Of a DNA stretch of 64,000 bases, positions 10,835-23,500 are shown piece by piece. Origin of the DNA: Archilochus colubris (Eukaryota > Chordata > Aves > Apodiformes > Trochilidae); contig CM041090.1 of assembly GCA_023079485.1 (NCBI GenBank), forward strand, positions 10,600,519-10,664,518, given 5' to 3'. Every line of letters starts with the position of its first letter. Positions within the stretch are counted from its first letter, which is position 1. A program made the translations under genes and the position numbers. The notes below the pieces were generated by a model. That model saw only the letters and a program-made list of their open reading frames with translations, had not been told where the DNA came from and made no database searches.

Positions 10835-13800
10835 GGAACTATCACCTCCATGCAGAAAAATGCTGCAAAGCTCTAGAGTGTGTACCATATTCTATACCTT
10901 TCTCAGTGTATGTTTCCTGTGTCATTTTATTATAGAAAGCTGCTGGATTTGACTCAGTGCTTAAATAGTTGTAAAGTGCTTTCAGTAGATGGTTGAGTGT
11001 CTTGTTCCCCTTTTTGCTCACATATGCTGGATGAATAGCTGCTGTTTGCCACTTATTTGGCAGCCTCTCAGTGCCCATACACCGCTTGCATTAATTCTGG
11101 TGGGAGCTGGATGCACACTGAAGAGCCAGGTTCCTCCTTAATCTGCACAGACAGTGAATTCAGATAGTGAATACTTTGTCATAGTATCCAAGGTGGCTTT
11201 TTGTCACCCAGAAATTCAGTCTATCAGGCTCTTATTGCTTCAGCTGCATCTAGAAGCTAATGGGATTCCTCTGCCATTCTGACAGGTGAAATACAGAGGA
11301 GGGGGTGAAAGACAAGGCAAATGGTACGTGCAGCGGATCACCAGATCTTTCTTCCACTGGCACAGGGTTTGTGTAGGTGCTGAGAAAACATTAGCCTGAT
11401 GTGGCTGAGGGTTTTGGCCAGGCTTTCTTGTTCTTGGCTCCTGTTCAATCATAGCTCCTCACCCTTTTGCTTTTGTCTCTAGCTGATGTGCTGGGTACCT
11501 GCAGCAACAGGTATGTCCAGGAAAGCTCAATGAGAGAGGATCAAAGGTGAAGGGTGAGCAAGCACCTAGTTCTTCAGCAGCACTGGGCTTCCCTGAACTC
11601 CTCTCACTTCACTTCTTCCTGATATTTTCTTATTTTAAAGTAATATCTTTCTTTATGCAAGGTACTTAAGAATTGCCTTTTTTTTTTCCTTGCATGTCTC
11701 ACAATGAAACGCCAAGGAACTGGGACTAGATAGACATTGAGTCAGAAGCTGCTTCTAACTAGGGTCAGCACTTCTCTCCTGGTCTCTTCTCTTCCAGTTT
11801 TATTTCCCCTATTTCCCCTACCTGCTTCCCTCTGAAATGTCCCCACCCTCCTCAATACAACTCAGTGTTTTGAAGTGTGATCATTTTTGTACTTCACTTG
11901 GATTTCCTTTTTATGAAAACCACAGCCCTTAAGAGCAAAATGAAATGATTGGGCTTTTTGGTGGCTTCTATTTTTTTTTATTACTTTGTCTTTGAAAGCA
12001 TTGATTGAGACACCCAGCTGAGACTCTGGGCATGCTTGGTGTGCTGCCTGCTCCTGCACTTTTCTTCTCCTAATGTATTCTTGTTGCTTTTTGAATGCCT
12101 GAGCAGCCCTAGAGTTGCTTTGTCCTTACCCAGAGTTGATTACAGGGATTTTGAGGCAGGAGAGTCTTTTATTGCCCCTCAGCCAGCCTGAGCAGAGTCC
12201 TCCCAGTGGATCTGTTGACCTGCTTTGTATGGACTGGCTGGCAGAGACACCAACTCTGAGTCTTCATCAGTTTCCATGCACCTTTTACAGATTAACCTCT
12301 GCTCTTTTCCTATAACATGATTTTGTAGGCATGTTGAAAAGCTGCTTTGATAATAAGGAGTGGGTGTTTATTAAGTGGGAAAATGTTTTGCCTCACCTTC
12401 ACTTACTGTATGAGCCAATTAAGCAGCTGCCTCCCTCTTGTTGAAACTGGGATCTCGGGTGAATAAAGCCAATGGTTAACTATAGGTGGCAGCAGTTTTC
12501 TAATACTAATTACTATGTGTGCATGTTGTTCAGTTTCTCCAAAGCAGAGATGATGATGCTTCATTCACACCTTCAGCTCCTGTTCTGTTTTCGTTTAGCT
12601 GAAGATTTTTCAGTGCAAGTTTTCGTAGGAAAAAAATCTAGCTAGCTTGACAACTCAATACTACTGTGAGGATTTTCCATCTGCAGGACAGGATGTGCTC
12701 TAATTGTCACACTCCTTGATATTTATGATATTTATTACTTTGTAATTTACACCTTTTTCCATAACTGTGATGTTTAAGAGCTCTGGCTTGGCCTGAATTC
12801 TGTCTGCTTTCTCTGCTGTGCTTTCACAGGTTTTCTAGAACTCAGTAAATGTAGAGCTTCCTACACCTGCATCACACCAGAGCTGTGTTTTCTGTAATCC
12901 TCCCTTGAACTGCCTTGCTCTGGCAGAGCAGCAGCCTCCAAGCTGCAATTGGCAGGTCCTTGTGGTCTGCTAAAAGCAGCTAAGAAAAATGATTTGTCTG
13001 TGGACTTAAGCTTGCTTATAAGGTTCTGCAGTGTTCCTGGAAAATGCCTTCAGGGGCCTGTAAATTACAAAAGGCAGAAAATCTACTGCAAAGAAAAACA
13101 AATCTGTGCACTAGGAATCCCTGTTAAATCTGTCAGTATTAATACTATAAATAAGAACATTTTGGACAGCGAGGCACGAGCACTTCTCTTAACTGTTCTG
13201 TAATACATTGGTTTGTGAGAGTTGTGACAAATGTGGTGATAGATGTTCTGCTGAAACAGAAGAAACATGCATCTCTCTTAATATCCCTTGAACTGAAAAC
13301 CAAGTCAGCTTCCAGTTTTGTTTGCTAGATCAAAACCTTGCACTTGTTCTCACCCCTGATTTGTCTTATGCTTTCTGGTGGGCAGTGTGCCACTGATAGT
13401 GGAACAGGGGCTGCAGCACAACATTTCAAAAGTCTCATACTTGAAGCTACCTGAAGGCATTTTGAGAAAGCTAAATCCTTAGGAAATTATGATTTATCAA
13501 AAAAAGAATGGGAAGTGTCCTGTTTGCAGGAAGGAATTTCAAGTGAAACTTGGGAAGCTCCTCTCCATGTCCAGTGCAGTCACTTGAGATGTACTCCATC
13601 AGACTTCAGCTTCTTCCTCTCTGGAAATTAAGACCAGGGCTAGAACTTCACTTTTCCCATTCTGGGTGAGTCTTGGCTGATGACCTGGCAGGTGTTAGAT
13701 GAGGGCTTTCTTGCTCTGTCTCTTGGACCAGAGTGTGAAAAGCCTCTTGGTTTCACTAAGGGGGAAAAGGAGAATGTATGGAGTCCTGGAGAGGCATGGG

Positions 13801-14537
13801 ATGAATAAACCATTGCCACTCACCTGTAGACATGACACCTGTTTTCATCTGGATGCCTGCTGACTTCTGCAGGCTTTCCTTCAGTATTCTGGCAGGAGAG
13901 CATATGCTTCTTCTGCACAGTGCATAGGAAAATTTCCCCATAAGGACCTTGGTGTTAAATGCTGCTGCACAGCTTTTAATATACAGGATAACTGGCTAAA
14001 GCTGGTTTAGCTGTCATGTCTGCAAAGTGCCAAATAGGGTACTGAGAAATGAAATCACACCAGTTTTGTACAGCTGAGAGGCTCATGCTTCCCATTTCAA
14101 GGGCCTGGGTCTTTTCTTGAGTTCACAGTGATACTTTACTCTTCCTAAAGGAAAACAGCATCTCATGTTGCTCTTTCCAATCCCAGTTGTTACACATTCT
14201 AACTTCATCCTGCAGTCAATTAATAAAGGAAAGTGCATATTTCCTCTGGAGTTCCATGTGTTCATGCAAGAGCCCTTGAGCATTAGTCTGTGAATCAAAC
14301 TGTTGGGTGGTAGATGTGTCTCTCTTGTCCTCATACACACAAGTAAACACTGCAGTTTTCCACTAACTGGGAAAAAAGCAGCAGCATGCCCAACCCATGA
14401 AAATTCTAGTTGCTGCTGTTGCTTAATGTAATGCTTCAAAGATAAAGGCAGACCAGGCAGAAAGTGGTGGTTATGAATGAGTTCATCTGCTAATACTTTT
14501 TTTCTACTGGTAGAAATCACAGAGCCTCAGCACTGCT

Positions 14538-14602
14538 TCTTTTTTCTTTCTTTTATTTTTCTTTTTCTTCTTTCTTTTTTCTTTTTTTTTTTTTTCTTGC
14601 AG
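14538..14602 (+). repeat. Polypyrimidine tract ending in an acceptor-like TTGCAG
   Basis: About 60 bases of almost pure T/C run into CTTGCAG, with AG at 14601-14602. This matches the form of a vertebrate 3' splice site. No plausible coding frame or matching donor could be identified downstream, so it is annotated as a simple repeat with an acceptor-like end, not as an exon boundary. Confidence 0.6.
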
Positions 14603-16532
14603 TCATCGTTCCCTCCTTTTGTTTGTGTGCTCTATACATTTGAGTGGAAACTGTAGTGGGACAGTGGATGAATGTAACCATTAAATTTTGTTGGAAATGA
14701 TTAAATGAAAGGGCACATTATAGTCATACCTGATGCATCATTCTCCTGCCTCTACCTTCCAGCCCATCACATTCCAGTCTATTTCAGAGATTTAGGTGCC
14801 TTTATGTCAAATCTCCCATCCCAGAACACAATCCACATCCAATTATCAACCCTTAGGGATACATTAGATGTAACTATTGTATCTTCCTCTGTCAATAAAA
14901 TTATAATCATGGAATGCACAAATGTCCTACTTTGGTTTCTAAAAGCATCATGGAAAAGAATGAGATTAAATGAAAGGGCTGTTATGCTGCATTTTACACA
15001 TGCTTATATGCAAAAAATTGCCAAAATCTTGGGCTGAGGTATCTCCCCTTTCTGTCTGCTGCTGACAAATATTCAAGCAACTGACTTTGTAAATTAGAGA
15101 AAGATAACAAAATCAGATACAAAGATAACTTAGGCTTCTCTCCCTTTGTTCACAGGATACGTCCAGTAGAATCACAAGGGCTTGAGTGACTTGTAGTGCT
15201 TTAGTCAGGACTGCCACAAATGGATTTTACAGGCATAGTTAGCTCCCTGTGCTCATGAAACCATCATCTCTGATAATAAAGAAAAACTTTATCTCCTTAA
15301 AAAATCTGCACATCACTTGAAAGAAAGGAGTAAAGGGAAGGGGAGAATTTATTCTGTTAAGCTTGTTCTGTAATAATCTGATCCAATGTGGGTTTTGCAA
15401 CTTAATTTTAACTCTGTGGTGTTGACTGCCATCCAAGACAGAAGAGAGGTCTGGATGATCTCTCACGGATTCAGGAGCATGGCAATTTCCATGCTCTGAG
15501 CTAAGCCTCTGTGGCAGGGCTAAGGGCATCAGTGTGTAAAACAGAATTTCATTGTCTGCTACTTCTAACCCAAACATTTCAGCAGCCAGAAATACTCACT
15601 TGAAATATTGCTATCTGGAAACTTCTGTTTTGATTCTCAGTTTTTAAGCTGGAGCTTGTACCTGAGTGCCAAAGAAATGGGAAAAGGCTGTCCTAAACTG
15701 TAGAAATACCTGAAGGCACAATGTCCTGGTTAAGGATGTGGTAATCACTACCAGTAATAGCAAAACACATGGGCTGAGTTTAAAAAAAAAATTAAAAAAA
15801 CAACTAAAAAGTTCAGTTTCCCTGGAAAATAATTAAGACTTGGACACTGACTCACCCTCAGTCTTTCCTTCCAAGAGGTAAATTTTCTTGTCCATGTATC
15901 AACTTAGTAAACAGCTCATACCTTGTCACAACAACAACAAAAAAGGTGGTAACAGTTGCTCTACTGTATGATATCCAGGAGAAAGGTTTACCTAGATTCT
16001 GAACCATACTGGGATTTTGGTGGCATTTGTGCATTAGCTTGTACATCACCTGAATGGAAGAGATGGGATTCTAGGAGGGATCAGGATCATAAGTCTGGTG
16101 ATTAATGTTTTAAGAGCATAGAGTTTAATGAGTACTCAGATTATCAATTCAGTTGTCCCATGGGATTGTATTCACCAAAACTTTTTCTGAGAGCATCCTG
16201 CCATGGTGAGTATCTGTAAAACTCAGTTTGATACAATCAACAAACTTACAAGGATCAAACAGTGCTAAATTTCACCCCTTCCTGTCACACTTTAAGGGGC
16301 TTTTATCTGTAAACTAGGTTGAAATTATGTCCAGACAAAAGAAATTTTAAAATAAGGAGACTTCCATCTTATTTTCCAAGTTGCCTTGTTGCTGTACACA
16401 ATTCCCACATTGTGGTAGAGGACTTAACTACCATAAGCACCGTGTGCATATCCTTCCAGTTATTCCTGTTCCATCATTCCACCTCCCACTCCATCTCCCA
16501 GCATTCTCCTGAACAAGCTGTCAGCCCACAGC

Positions 16533-16820
16533 TTGGACAGGGACACTCTGTGCTGGGTTAGGAACTGGCTGGAGGGCCGGGCCCAGAGAGTGGTGCTGAA
16601 CGGGGCTGCATCAAAATGGCGGCCGGTCACTAGTGGTGTCCCCCAGGGATCAGTGTTGGGCCCAGTTCTGTTTAATATCTTTATTGATGATTTAGATGAG
16701 GGGATTGAGTCCACAGTTAGCAAATTCACAGATGACACTAAGCTGGGGGGAGAGTGTGGGTCAGCTGGAAGGCAGGAGGGCTCTGCAGAGAGACTTGGAC
16801 AGCCTGGAGAGTTGGGCTGA
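16533..16820 (+). pseudogene. CR1 reverse transcriptase palm remnant
   Basis: The frame encodes the middle of a non-LTR reverse transcriptase. The [20 protein letters not shown] block (RT motif 4 region) spans roughly residues 35-54. The catalytic motif appears as FTDDTK at about residues 66-71. CR1 normally has FADD; both aspartates are kept, with a T at the second position. The fingers region and endonuclease are missing, and the frame then ends after the [12 protein letters not shown] region, so it is inactive. Downstream homology resumes in other frames because of small indels. Confidence 0.9.
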
Positions 16821-16849
16821 TTCCAATGGGATGGGGTTCAACACAACAA

Positions 16850-17515
16850 CCCCATGGGGAGCTCCAAGCTGGGCATAGAGTGGCAGAAAGGGACCTGGGA
16901 GTCTGGATTGCCAGGAAGGTGAACAGGAGCCAGCAGTGTGCCCAGGTGGCCAAGAAGGCCAATGGCATCCTGGGCTGGATCAGGAACAGCGTGGCCAGCA
17001 GGTCCAGGGAAGGGATTCTGCCCCTGTACTCAGCCCTGGTGAGGCCACAGCTTGAGTCCTGTGTCCAGTTCTGGGCCCTCAGCTCAGGAAGGAGATTGAG
17101 GTGCTGGAGCAGGTCCAGAGAAGAGCAAGGAGGCTGTGAAGGGATCCAGCACAAGTCCTGTGAGGAAGGGCTGAGGGAGCTGGGGGTGTTGAGGCTGGAG
17201 AAGAGGAGGCTCAGGGGAGACCTCATCACTCTCTGCAACTCCCTGAAAGGAGGTTGGAGCCAGGGGGGGGTTGGGCTCTTTTCCCAGGCAACTCTCAGCA
17301 AGACAAGAGGGCAGGGTCTCAAGTTGTGCCAGGGGAGGTTTAGGTTGGAGATTAGAAAGAATTTCTTTCTGGAGAGGGTGATCAGGCATTGGAATGGGCT
17401 GCCCAGGGAAGTAGTGGATTCTCCATTCCTGGAGATATTTCAAAAGAGACTGGATGTGGCACTCAGTGCCATGGGCTGGGAACCGCAGTGGGAGTGGATC
17501 AAGGTTTGGACTTGA
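16850..17515 (+). pseudogene. CR1 ORF2 C-terminal remnant with frame breaks
   Basis: An open frame here keeps [20 protein letters not shown], then [13 protein letters not shown]. It passes through a stretch in a non-homologous frame ([10 protein letters not shown]) where the CR1 product should read [17 protein letters not shown], then regains the homologous frame at [15 protein letters not shown] and runs to [11 protein letters not shown]. The switch near 17080 followed by recovery near 17140 shows compensating frame differences. The protein could not be made intact. Confidence 0.8.
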
Positions 17516-17557
17516 TGATCTCAGAGGTCCTTTTCAACCCAGCTCCTAATGTGATTT

Positions 17558-19539
17558 CTCAGGGCTTCATGTTGCTGTCTCTAAAATCACCAGCATTTCT
17601 GTAAGATCAAGATTGGTTTTGTGTTTACTTAAAGCTTCCCTGCAGAAATTGCCTTTTCTGGTTTGTCTGTGAATGCACATGCATACATGTCTGCCCAGAG
17701 GTATATTATATAAAATAACTGGCTGCTTTGGAAGGATGCTCCTTTTTACTTTTTTCCTTTCCTGCGAGTCTAATTTACAGTGTCCTCTGGTTGTTTGTGC
17801 TTGAGTAGATGACTGCAATATAATTTTGGGAAGAAAACAAATGAGACTTGAAAGCAGCAGAACAGGTTTGGTTGCAGGAGGATGGGTAACAAAGGAAATG
17901 TGCTGAAAAAGTGCTCTCCTCCTTTCCTCTTCTGGAGGGCTGTGTAATTTATAACTGTTCCCTGCAAAGTATCTGAGGCTGTGCCAGGTGGTGGGGAGTT
18001 AAATTAACCCCTGTGGCATGTAGTTATTGGCAGAGGCCAGGCCTGTAGATCAATACCTGGGTGCAGTGAGTCACTGTATGAAGTGGGGAAGGTGAATCTG
18101 TAAGCTCCTTATTTCTCTGTTCTTTTAATCACGGGGCTGTGCCTGGCAGTGATGAAGATGGAGCAGATGCAAATGTCTGGTGCTTGAAGGTCTTTAATTT
18201 CTGAGTTGATGGGATGAAGCCAATGAAAAGCTGTGAGAGACTCAGAGAGCTGGTAGTGTTACTGCCTTTTTCCAAGTTTCCTCAGTCCCCATTCTCCCTT
18301 TTCTTTCCTTTCCTTCCCAGCAGATCTGGTTACACTCAGTAACTACATGGTCTGTGCTTTGCTTGACCGACACAGATAATTTCTAGCATCACTAGCAAAG
18401 CCTATTTTTTATTATTATTAATAATAATAAAGGCTGGTTTAGTCTTGCTTAAATGGATTAGCCTTGCTTCTGCCTGATTTTTTATTGTTTTTGCTGCCAG
18501 GGCTTCACTCTTCTGATCAGAGTTCTTGCAGGTAGAGTTACTGCCAGACTGGTAAATCACTGAGGCATATCTAATGTGGATCAGACTCAGGGCTGGTGGA
18601 ATTGGGTTTTCAAAGAGCTACTGCACCAGAAGAGCGTCTCTCATTCCAAGAATGAGAATTTTCATTGCATCTGTAGAAGATACCTGCACACCTGCTGAGT
18701 CAGCCACCTCCGTTCAGGTGCCCTCAAAGCTCATGGGCACACCAGTTTTCTGTTTGCAACTCCCTGAATTTGTGCCTGTTGACAGCTGAGTCTTCATTTT
18801 TCCCTGAAGACCATGTGTATCTTCCAAATCTATTACCACCCCCTCAACCTCCCTATTTTAAAAAACCCCACTATGGTTACGTTTTCCCCTGTGAAATTTT
18901 TCTAAACTTAGAGTTATCCCTTAATTTCCTAGTGCACTGGGGAATCAAGTAACATGTTGTTCTTTCCTAGCTGCACCTACTCTCTAGAGGACTGGAAGAC
19001 TGGCATCTGTAGCCATTACCTAACAAAAAATAAACAGAATCAAACAAGTGCAATGAATTTCTTATAAAGTCAAGAGTAACATGCCCATCAAAACAACTTC
19101 CTTTCTGTCCCCTCTCAATTAATGAATTATTTTTGCCTTTTGAACAATGATGGGTCACTGTCCTTAAAACAAATTATCCTTCAACTGAGACTTGAAGCAG
19201 TTATAAGGTAAGCCAGTGTTTTAGTTGAACAGTGATAACTGTGGGTGGATATTTTGGGTGGTTGTTTCTGAATTAGTGAAGCCTGAATTTACAGTGACTC
19301 CTCAGCTCAACATCTGAGCTTATGGCTAATGTTTTAAATCTTCTTCTGGCCCTCAGTTTATGTTCTGGCTTCAAATTTTGCTTTCCAGTTCATATCTTGT
19401 CCTTGTTGTGCATCCAGTTGCAGACATTGATCTTAGCCAGTGGGCACTGGTCTTTTTCCCTTAAGAGTTCATCTGATTCACAACTGAGATTTCTGGGTTT
19501 CCTACTGCTTTATTTTTACTATTATGCTTTGTTGGATAA
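17558..19539. other. Unique non-coding sequence
   Basis: No exon or mobile element is recognised between two plus-strand CR1 copies. It holds the 24-bp perfect AT palindrome at 18408-18431. Short open frames are unremarkable. Confidence 0.6.
18408..18431. repeat. 24-bp perfect palindrome made of ATT/AAT triplets
   Basis: TTTATTATTATT is followed directly by its reverse complement AATAATAATAAA. The two halves abut with no loop, so this is a perfect self-complementary AT triplet repeat. It may arise as an inverted microsatellite and could extrude as a cruciform. Confidence 0.85.
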
Positions 19540-20565
19540 AAAACTGGTTGGATGGCTGGGTCCAAAGGTTGTGTTGAGTTAAATCCAGCTGGTAGCCAGT
19601 CATGAGTGGTGTTCCCCAGGGCTCAGAGCTGTGCCTGCTTCTGTTTAACATCTTTATTGGTTATTTGGATAAGGGGATAGAGTGCACCCTCCATACATTT
19701 CCAGGTGACACCAAGCTGGGTGGAAGTGTTGAGCCACTTGAGGGTAGGGAGGCTGTTCAAAAGGATCCAGACACTCTTGATTGATGGACCAAGGACAATT
19801 GTATGAATTTCAACAAGGACAAATGTACTGCACTGCTGTAACAACCCCCAGAGGCACTGTAGGCTTGGGGAGGAGTGGCTTGAGAGCTGCCCAGCAGAAC
19901 AGGACCTAAGGGTGTTGGTTGACAGCCAGCAGTGTGCCCAGGTGGCCAAGAGGGCCAGTGGCATCCTGGGCTGTGTCAGGAACAGTGTGGCCAGCAGGAC
20001 CAGGGAGGTGATCTTAACCCCTGCACTTGGCCTTGTTAGAGGCCACACCTCGAGTTTTGTGTGCAGTTTTGGATACAGTTCTGAGGTATAGGAAGGACAT
20101 CAAGGTGCTAGAGAGGGTGCAAAGGGGTTATTAGGGGTCTGTAGAAGAGGTTGTATGAGGAGAGGCTGAGGAAGTTGGGGCTGTCGGCTGTTCAGCCTTG
20201 GAGAAGAGAAGGGTGAAAGGGGACCTGTACAGCTACCTGAAAGGAGATTCTACTGGCGTGGGTGTTGTCCTCTTCTCCCTCTTGACAAGTGATAGGACAA
20301 TAGGTAACAAGGTTCAGGTGACACCATGGTAGGTTCAGATTGGATGTTAGGAAACATTCCTTCACCACAAGAGTGGTGAAGCATTGGAACAGGCTTCCCA
20401 GGGAGATGGTGGAGTTGCACCTGGGGGTGTTAAAAAAAACCAGGTAGATATGGCACCTCTGGAGATGGTTTAGTGGTTACAGTGGTGTAGGGCTGGTAGT
20501 TGGACCTGATGATCTTGAAGGTCTTTTCCAAACTTGATAATTCTATGATTCTGTGATTCTATTCT
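19540..20565 (+). mobile_element. CR1 LINE, older subfamily, degenerate
   Basis: This plus-strand CR1 starts in the RT domain (ACTGGTTGGATGGCTGGG-like) and ends in three recognisable octamers, TTCTATGATTCTGTGATTCT, at 20541-20560. The peptide at 19602-19784 retains SGVPQGSELCLLLFNIF and FPGDTKLGG, so the catalytic FADD is degraded to FPGD. Further on it keeps CAQVAK-coding and WNRLP-coding sequence at the DNA level, with many indels. Its 3' UTR (GACCTGATGATCTTGAAGGTCTTTTCC) differs from the young subfamily, and divergence is higher. Confidence 0.9.
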
Positions 20566-23500
20566 AAACCCATTGTCTCAACCCACTCTCTCTGCCAAGG
20601 AGGGGGAATCTGTGCAGATTTCTGCACCATTATTCCTACTATAACCAAACACATTCCTGCATAACAATGAGAGGTACTATTTATCCCAGTTTACTGACCA
20701 TGTTGTCCTTACTGGTTGTCCTCCATCCATCTTTTCATCTTCTTGCACACAGTAAATTCTTAATCCCTCTTCTGTCTTCCTTTTATTCATATATGAAGGC
20801 ACATTTTAATATCTGCTTAATTCAGGTCCAATAAAATATGACTCTTACACTGAAATAAGAATGTCTAGAGAGGAATTTTACCCCCTGAGTTTTATTGGCA
20901 AAATATCAGATAGGGCCTTCACTAGACAAGTACATGTTGGTTTTAGATATTTTGATTGGCAAATGTTTGTATGAGCTCGAACAGAAATACCCAGTTTTAA
21001 TTCTTACAACTTCTGCTTCAGTGCAAGTTTGTTTATGGTCCCAAGACACTGGGTGAGGTTCATGTGAAAGACTCAGGGTGAGTTCACAGGTCTCTGAGCT
21101 CTGATGACAACAACGTGCTTCATCCCAGCATTAACAGAGAAGTAACTGTGACCATAAGAATTGTGTCCACCACAAGCAAAAAGCCAAGGTCACAGCAGAG
21201 CTACAACATTGAGCTACAACTATTAAAGACATTTTCTTTGGCTTGGTGGCATGAGGAGGGATTGTAAACAAACTGCTGTAAGGAATCCAGTGCACAAACA
21301 GCTAGACAGTGGTTAACATTGTCTGGATCCTGCAGATGTCAACTTAGTGGCTTCACTGGTGTACTTCTGACTTGGCCTTCATTCTACTTTTACATCAGCA
21401 CAAGGATTCTTGCAGAGGAGGAGCAACTGAGATGGGAAAGGTATTGACACGAAATAGCAGGGGGCAGAATCAGGTGCAGAAAAGGATGAGGAAAGATCAG
21501 TGGTCCCTTTCTTTCATCCCAGCATGGTATGTGTTTGGAGGACTGTCAGGAAAGCTGTGAATGAGTTTTCCAGACTGATTCCAGCTGGCTCGGTGAAGTC
21601 ACTGGGCTTTTGAAATATTTGAGGCAGTGGTTTTGAGCAAGTAACTACCTCAACACAAACAGGAATAAAGCAATCTTGTATAGTCTTGGTCATACAGTGA
21701 CCTCTTTGTTTTGCCTTCACACTTACAGCAAAATAGCTTGGCTTGTTGGAGACTTTGCATCCCTTTGTGGTCATCTGAAGTCTGCCTGAGTCTGCATTGC
21801 AGAGTGCTTCTGCTCTTCCAGAATTTACATTTTCAGTTCTTAGAGTGAAAGTACTGAAGCTACAGTGAAAACATATAGAAAAATCTTGTGATTTAAACCT
21901 GACCTTGCTGGCACATGATCCTGTACAAGTGACTGAGGGGAAGCTCCCTGCATCCCAGTTGATGCAGAACAAACCAGCATCTGGGAAGCTTGCTGAAACT
22001 GGATGTCTTGTGGTAGCAGTGCCATGGTTACAGTTCTACAATGAAAGGAGTTTTAATTGGGGTGTATTTTTTTCCCTTCTGAAAGAAGGTGACTAGCCAG
22101 GGCCAGATTACACATAGATTTAGTTCTTGTGTTTGCAGATGCTGTTATTTGCCTTTTGTCTTTATAAAAGTTTAATATGAAGTTACTGAGCTTGGGTAGG
22201 GCTGAATTATGTATTTTTTGGCAATCCTGGTTTTCATTATTGACCAGAGAATTAAAAAAGATTCATTGCCTGCTCTGCAAGGGTCCCTTGGAAGTGCATC
22301 CTGAGTAAATTTCCACATATATTTAATGCTGGATTTAGGATCGTCTTTGTTAGAGTGCATTGTATATAAGGCTAAGTGCTGGGGGGTTGGAAACAGACAT
22401 GATTGAATGGGTCAATTGTATGAATTGGCAAACAGAAGGTTTCCTCCTTCACACACTGTGCTTCTCTGTTAAATGTTCTGCTGTAACAAAGAAAGATGAA
22501 ATGTTTGGTCTGTGTGGTGTATGAAGGCTTTCTCAGAAGCCAGGCACTTCAAATAAGTAAATAAACAGAACTTTCAAGTACAGACCTTACTTGTGAAGCA
22601 GAATGACACTACACATGCACCTCACAGGAGCCTGCAAAAGCAAGGAAGCAAAAAGCTGAGGTGGTTGGTGGTTGAGTAGTAGTTTTTCAATACTCAGAGC
22701 CCTTTTCCATCACCATACTCCTGGTGGATTACAGTGGAGTTCGGGTATCATCACTGAATCCAGCTGCTTCAAAATGTGTTTGGGTTGGGTTTTTCTTTCT
22801 TTGTAACAGGAGCAAAATGGGAAAACTATCTTTTACCAAGCTTTTCATGCAGAGAATAACCCTCCCAGAAGTTTCAGATGTTTTATTCCTCCCCTCTGTC
22901 CTGCTGCCTCATATTTGATTTGCAGAGAGACATGCTTAGTAAGACCCATTGCTTCCATCCAAGAAATATTGGTATCTTTCTGTAGTGCAGAGGTAAACTG
23001 CTTGGTCAAGGGAAAGGAAACCTCTGGTCCCATCTCCAGGCTCCAGGAGGAGGACATTAGTCACACTCCTGCCTGAATTACATGCTTTTCCCTTGAGGAC
23101 CTCACCCTGAATAACCAGAACAACTCCATAGTGCCCTAGACCTGCTTCAGAAGGATTCCACCACACTTTGGAGCAAGGCTGCAGTCTTGCTGCTTGTGGA
23201 AGATGTTTCCCACTACTGAAGTGGAGCTGCCTGTCCAGAGGGACACAGCAGCTGCTTTATGACAACCCTAAAAAAAAGCTACTTTTGCTAATGGTGAAGG
23301 GTTGTGTTTCAACATAGTATTAGTATTTCCTCCCAAACTTGGAATGGAAGTGCAGCCTATATATCTCCTGGGTACTGATGGGCGAGTAACTCAATATGCA
23401 CTAACTTTCTGCACTGAAGAACACTGGCAATGGGCTGTGAAATAAAGGCAGTTTTGGGGTTGTGCAGCTCAGAGTAATGTATTTCATAGTAGGACTCAGT

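Larger units (their letters stand above)
9766..16504. other. Unique non-coding sequence with simple repeats
   Basis: Nearly 7 kb without a recognisable mobile element or exon. It contains a short AT-rich trinucleotide tract (10012-10045), a T-rich tract (10809-10834), a long pyrimidine tract ending in TTGCAG (14538-14602) and an A-rich stretch near 15781-15800. Open frames of up to 145 codons (14083-14520, minus) have no domain and no supporting splice context. Confidence 0.6.
16505..17557 (+). mobile_element. CR1 LINE, young-type, reaching into the RT domain
   Basis: This is one of the two longest 3'-end CR1 fragments and lies on the plus strand. It starts within the RT domain ([20 protein letters not shown]), passes through the palm ([18 protein letters not shown], then FTDDTKLGG), continues through [15 protein letters not shown] and the C-terminal block, and ends in the 3' UTR near GGTCCTTTTCAACCCAGC. 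The expected octamer end is degenerate here (CTAATGTGATT). Relative to related copies it lacks roughly 30 bp near 16844, where GGTTCAACA joins directly to CAACAACCCC. It belongs to the same subfamily as the copies at 6129, 42331, 59083 and 62741. The left edge is approximate. Confidence 0.94.

Noticed and set aside
14083..14520. 145-codon minus-strand open frame
   Set aside because: No domain recognised. It lies beside a simple pyrimidine tract in unique non-coding DNA.
16738..17443. Long minus-strand frames opposite the plus-strand CR1 (194 and 119 codons)
   Set aside because: They are antisense shadows of CR1 ORF2 and 3' UTR. The same antisense frames recur in every young CR1 copy.
20541..20565. 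Tandem TTCTATGATTCTGTGATTCT as an independent microsatellite or CRISPR-like repeat
   Set aside because: It is the standard CR1 3' octamer terminus. The same signature, reversed, marks the other CR1 copies.
21514..21972. 152-codon minus-strand open frame
   Set aside because: No recognised domain, and composition is like translated non-coding DNA.
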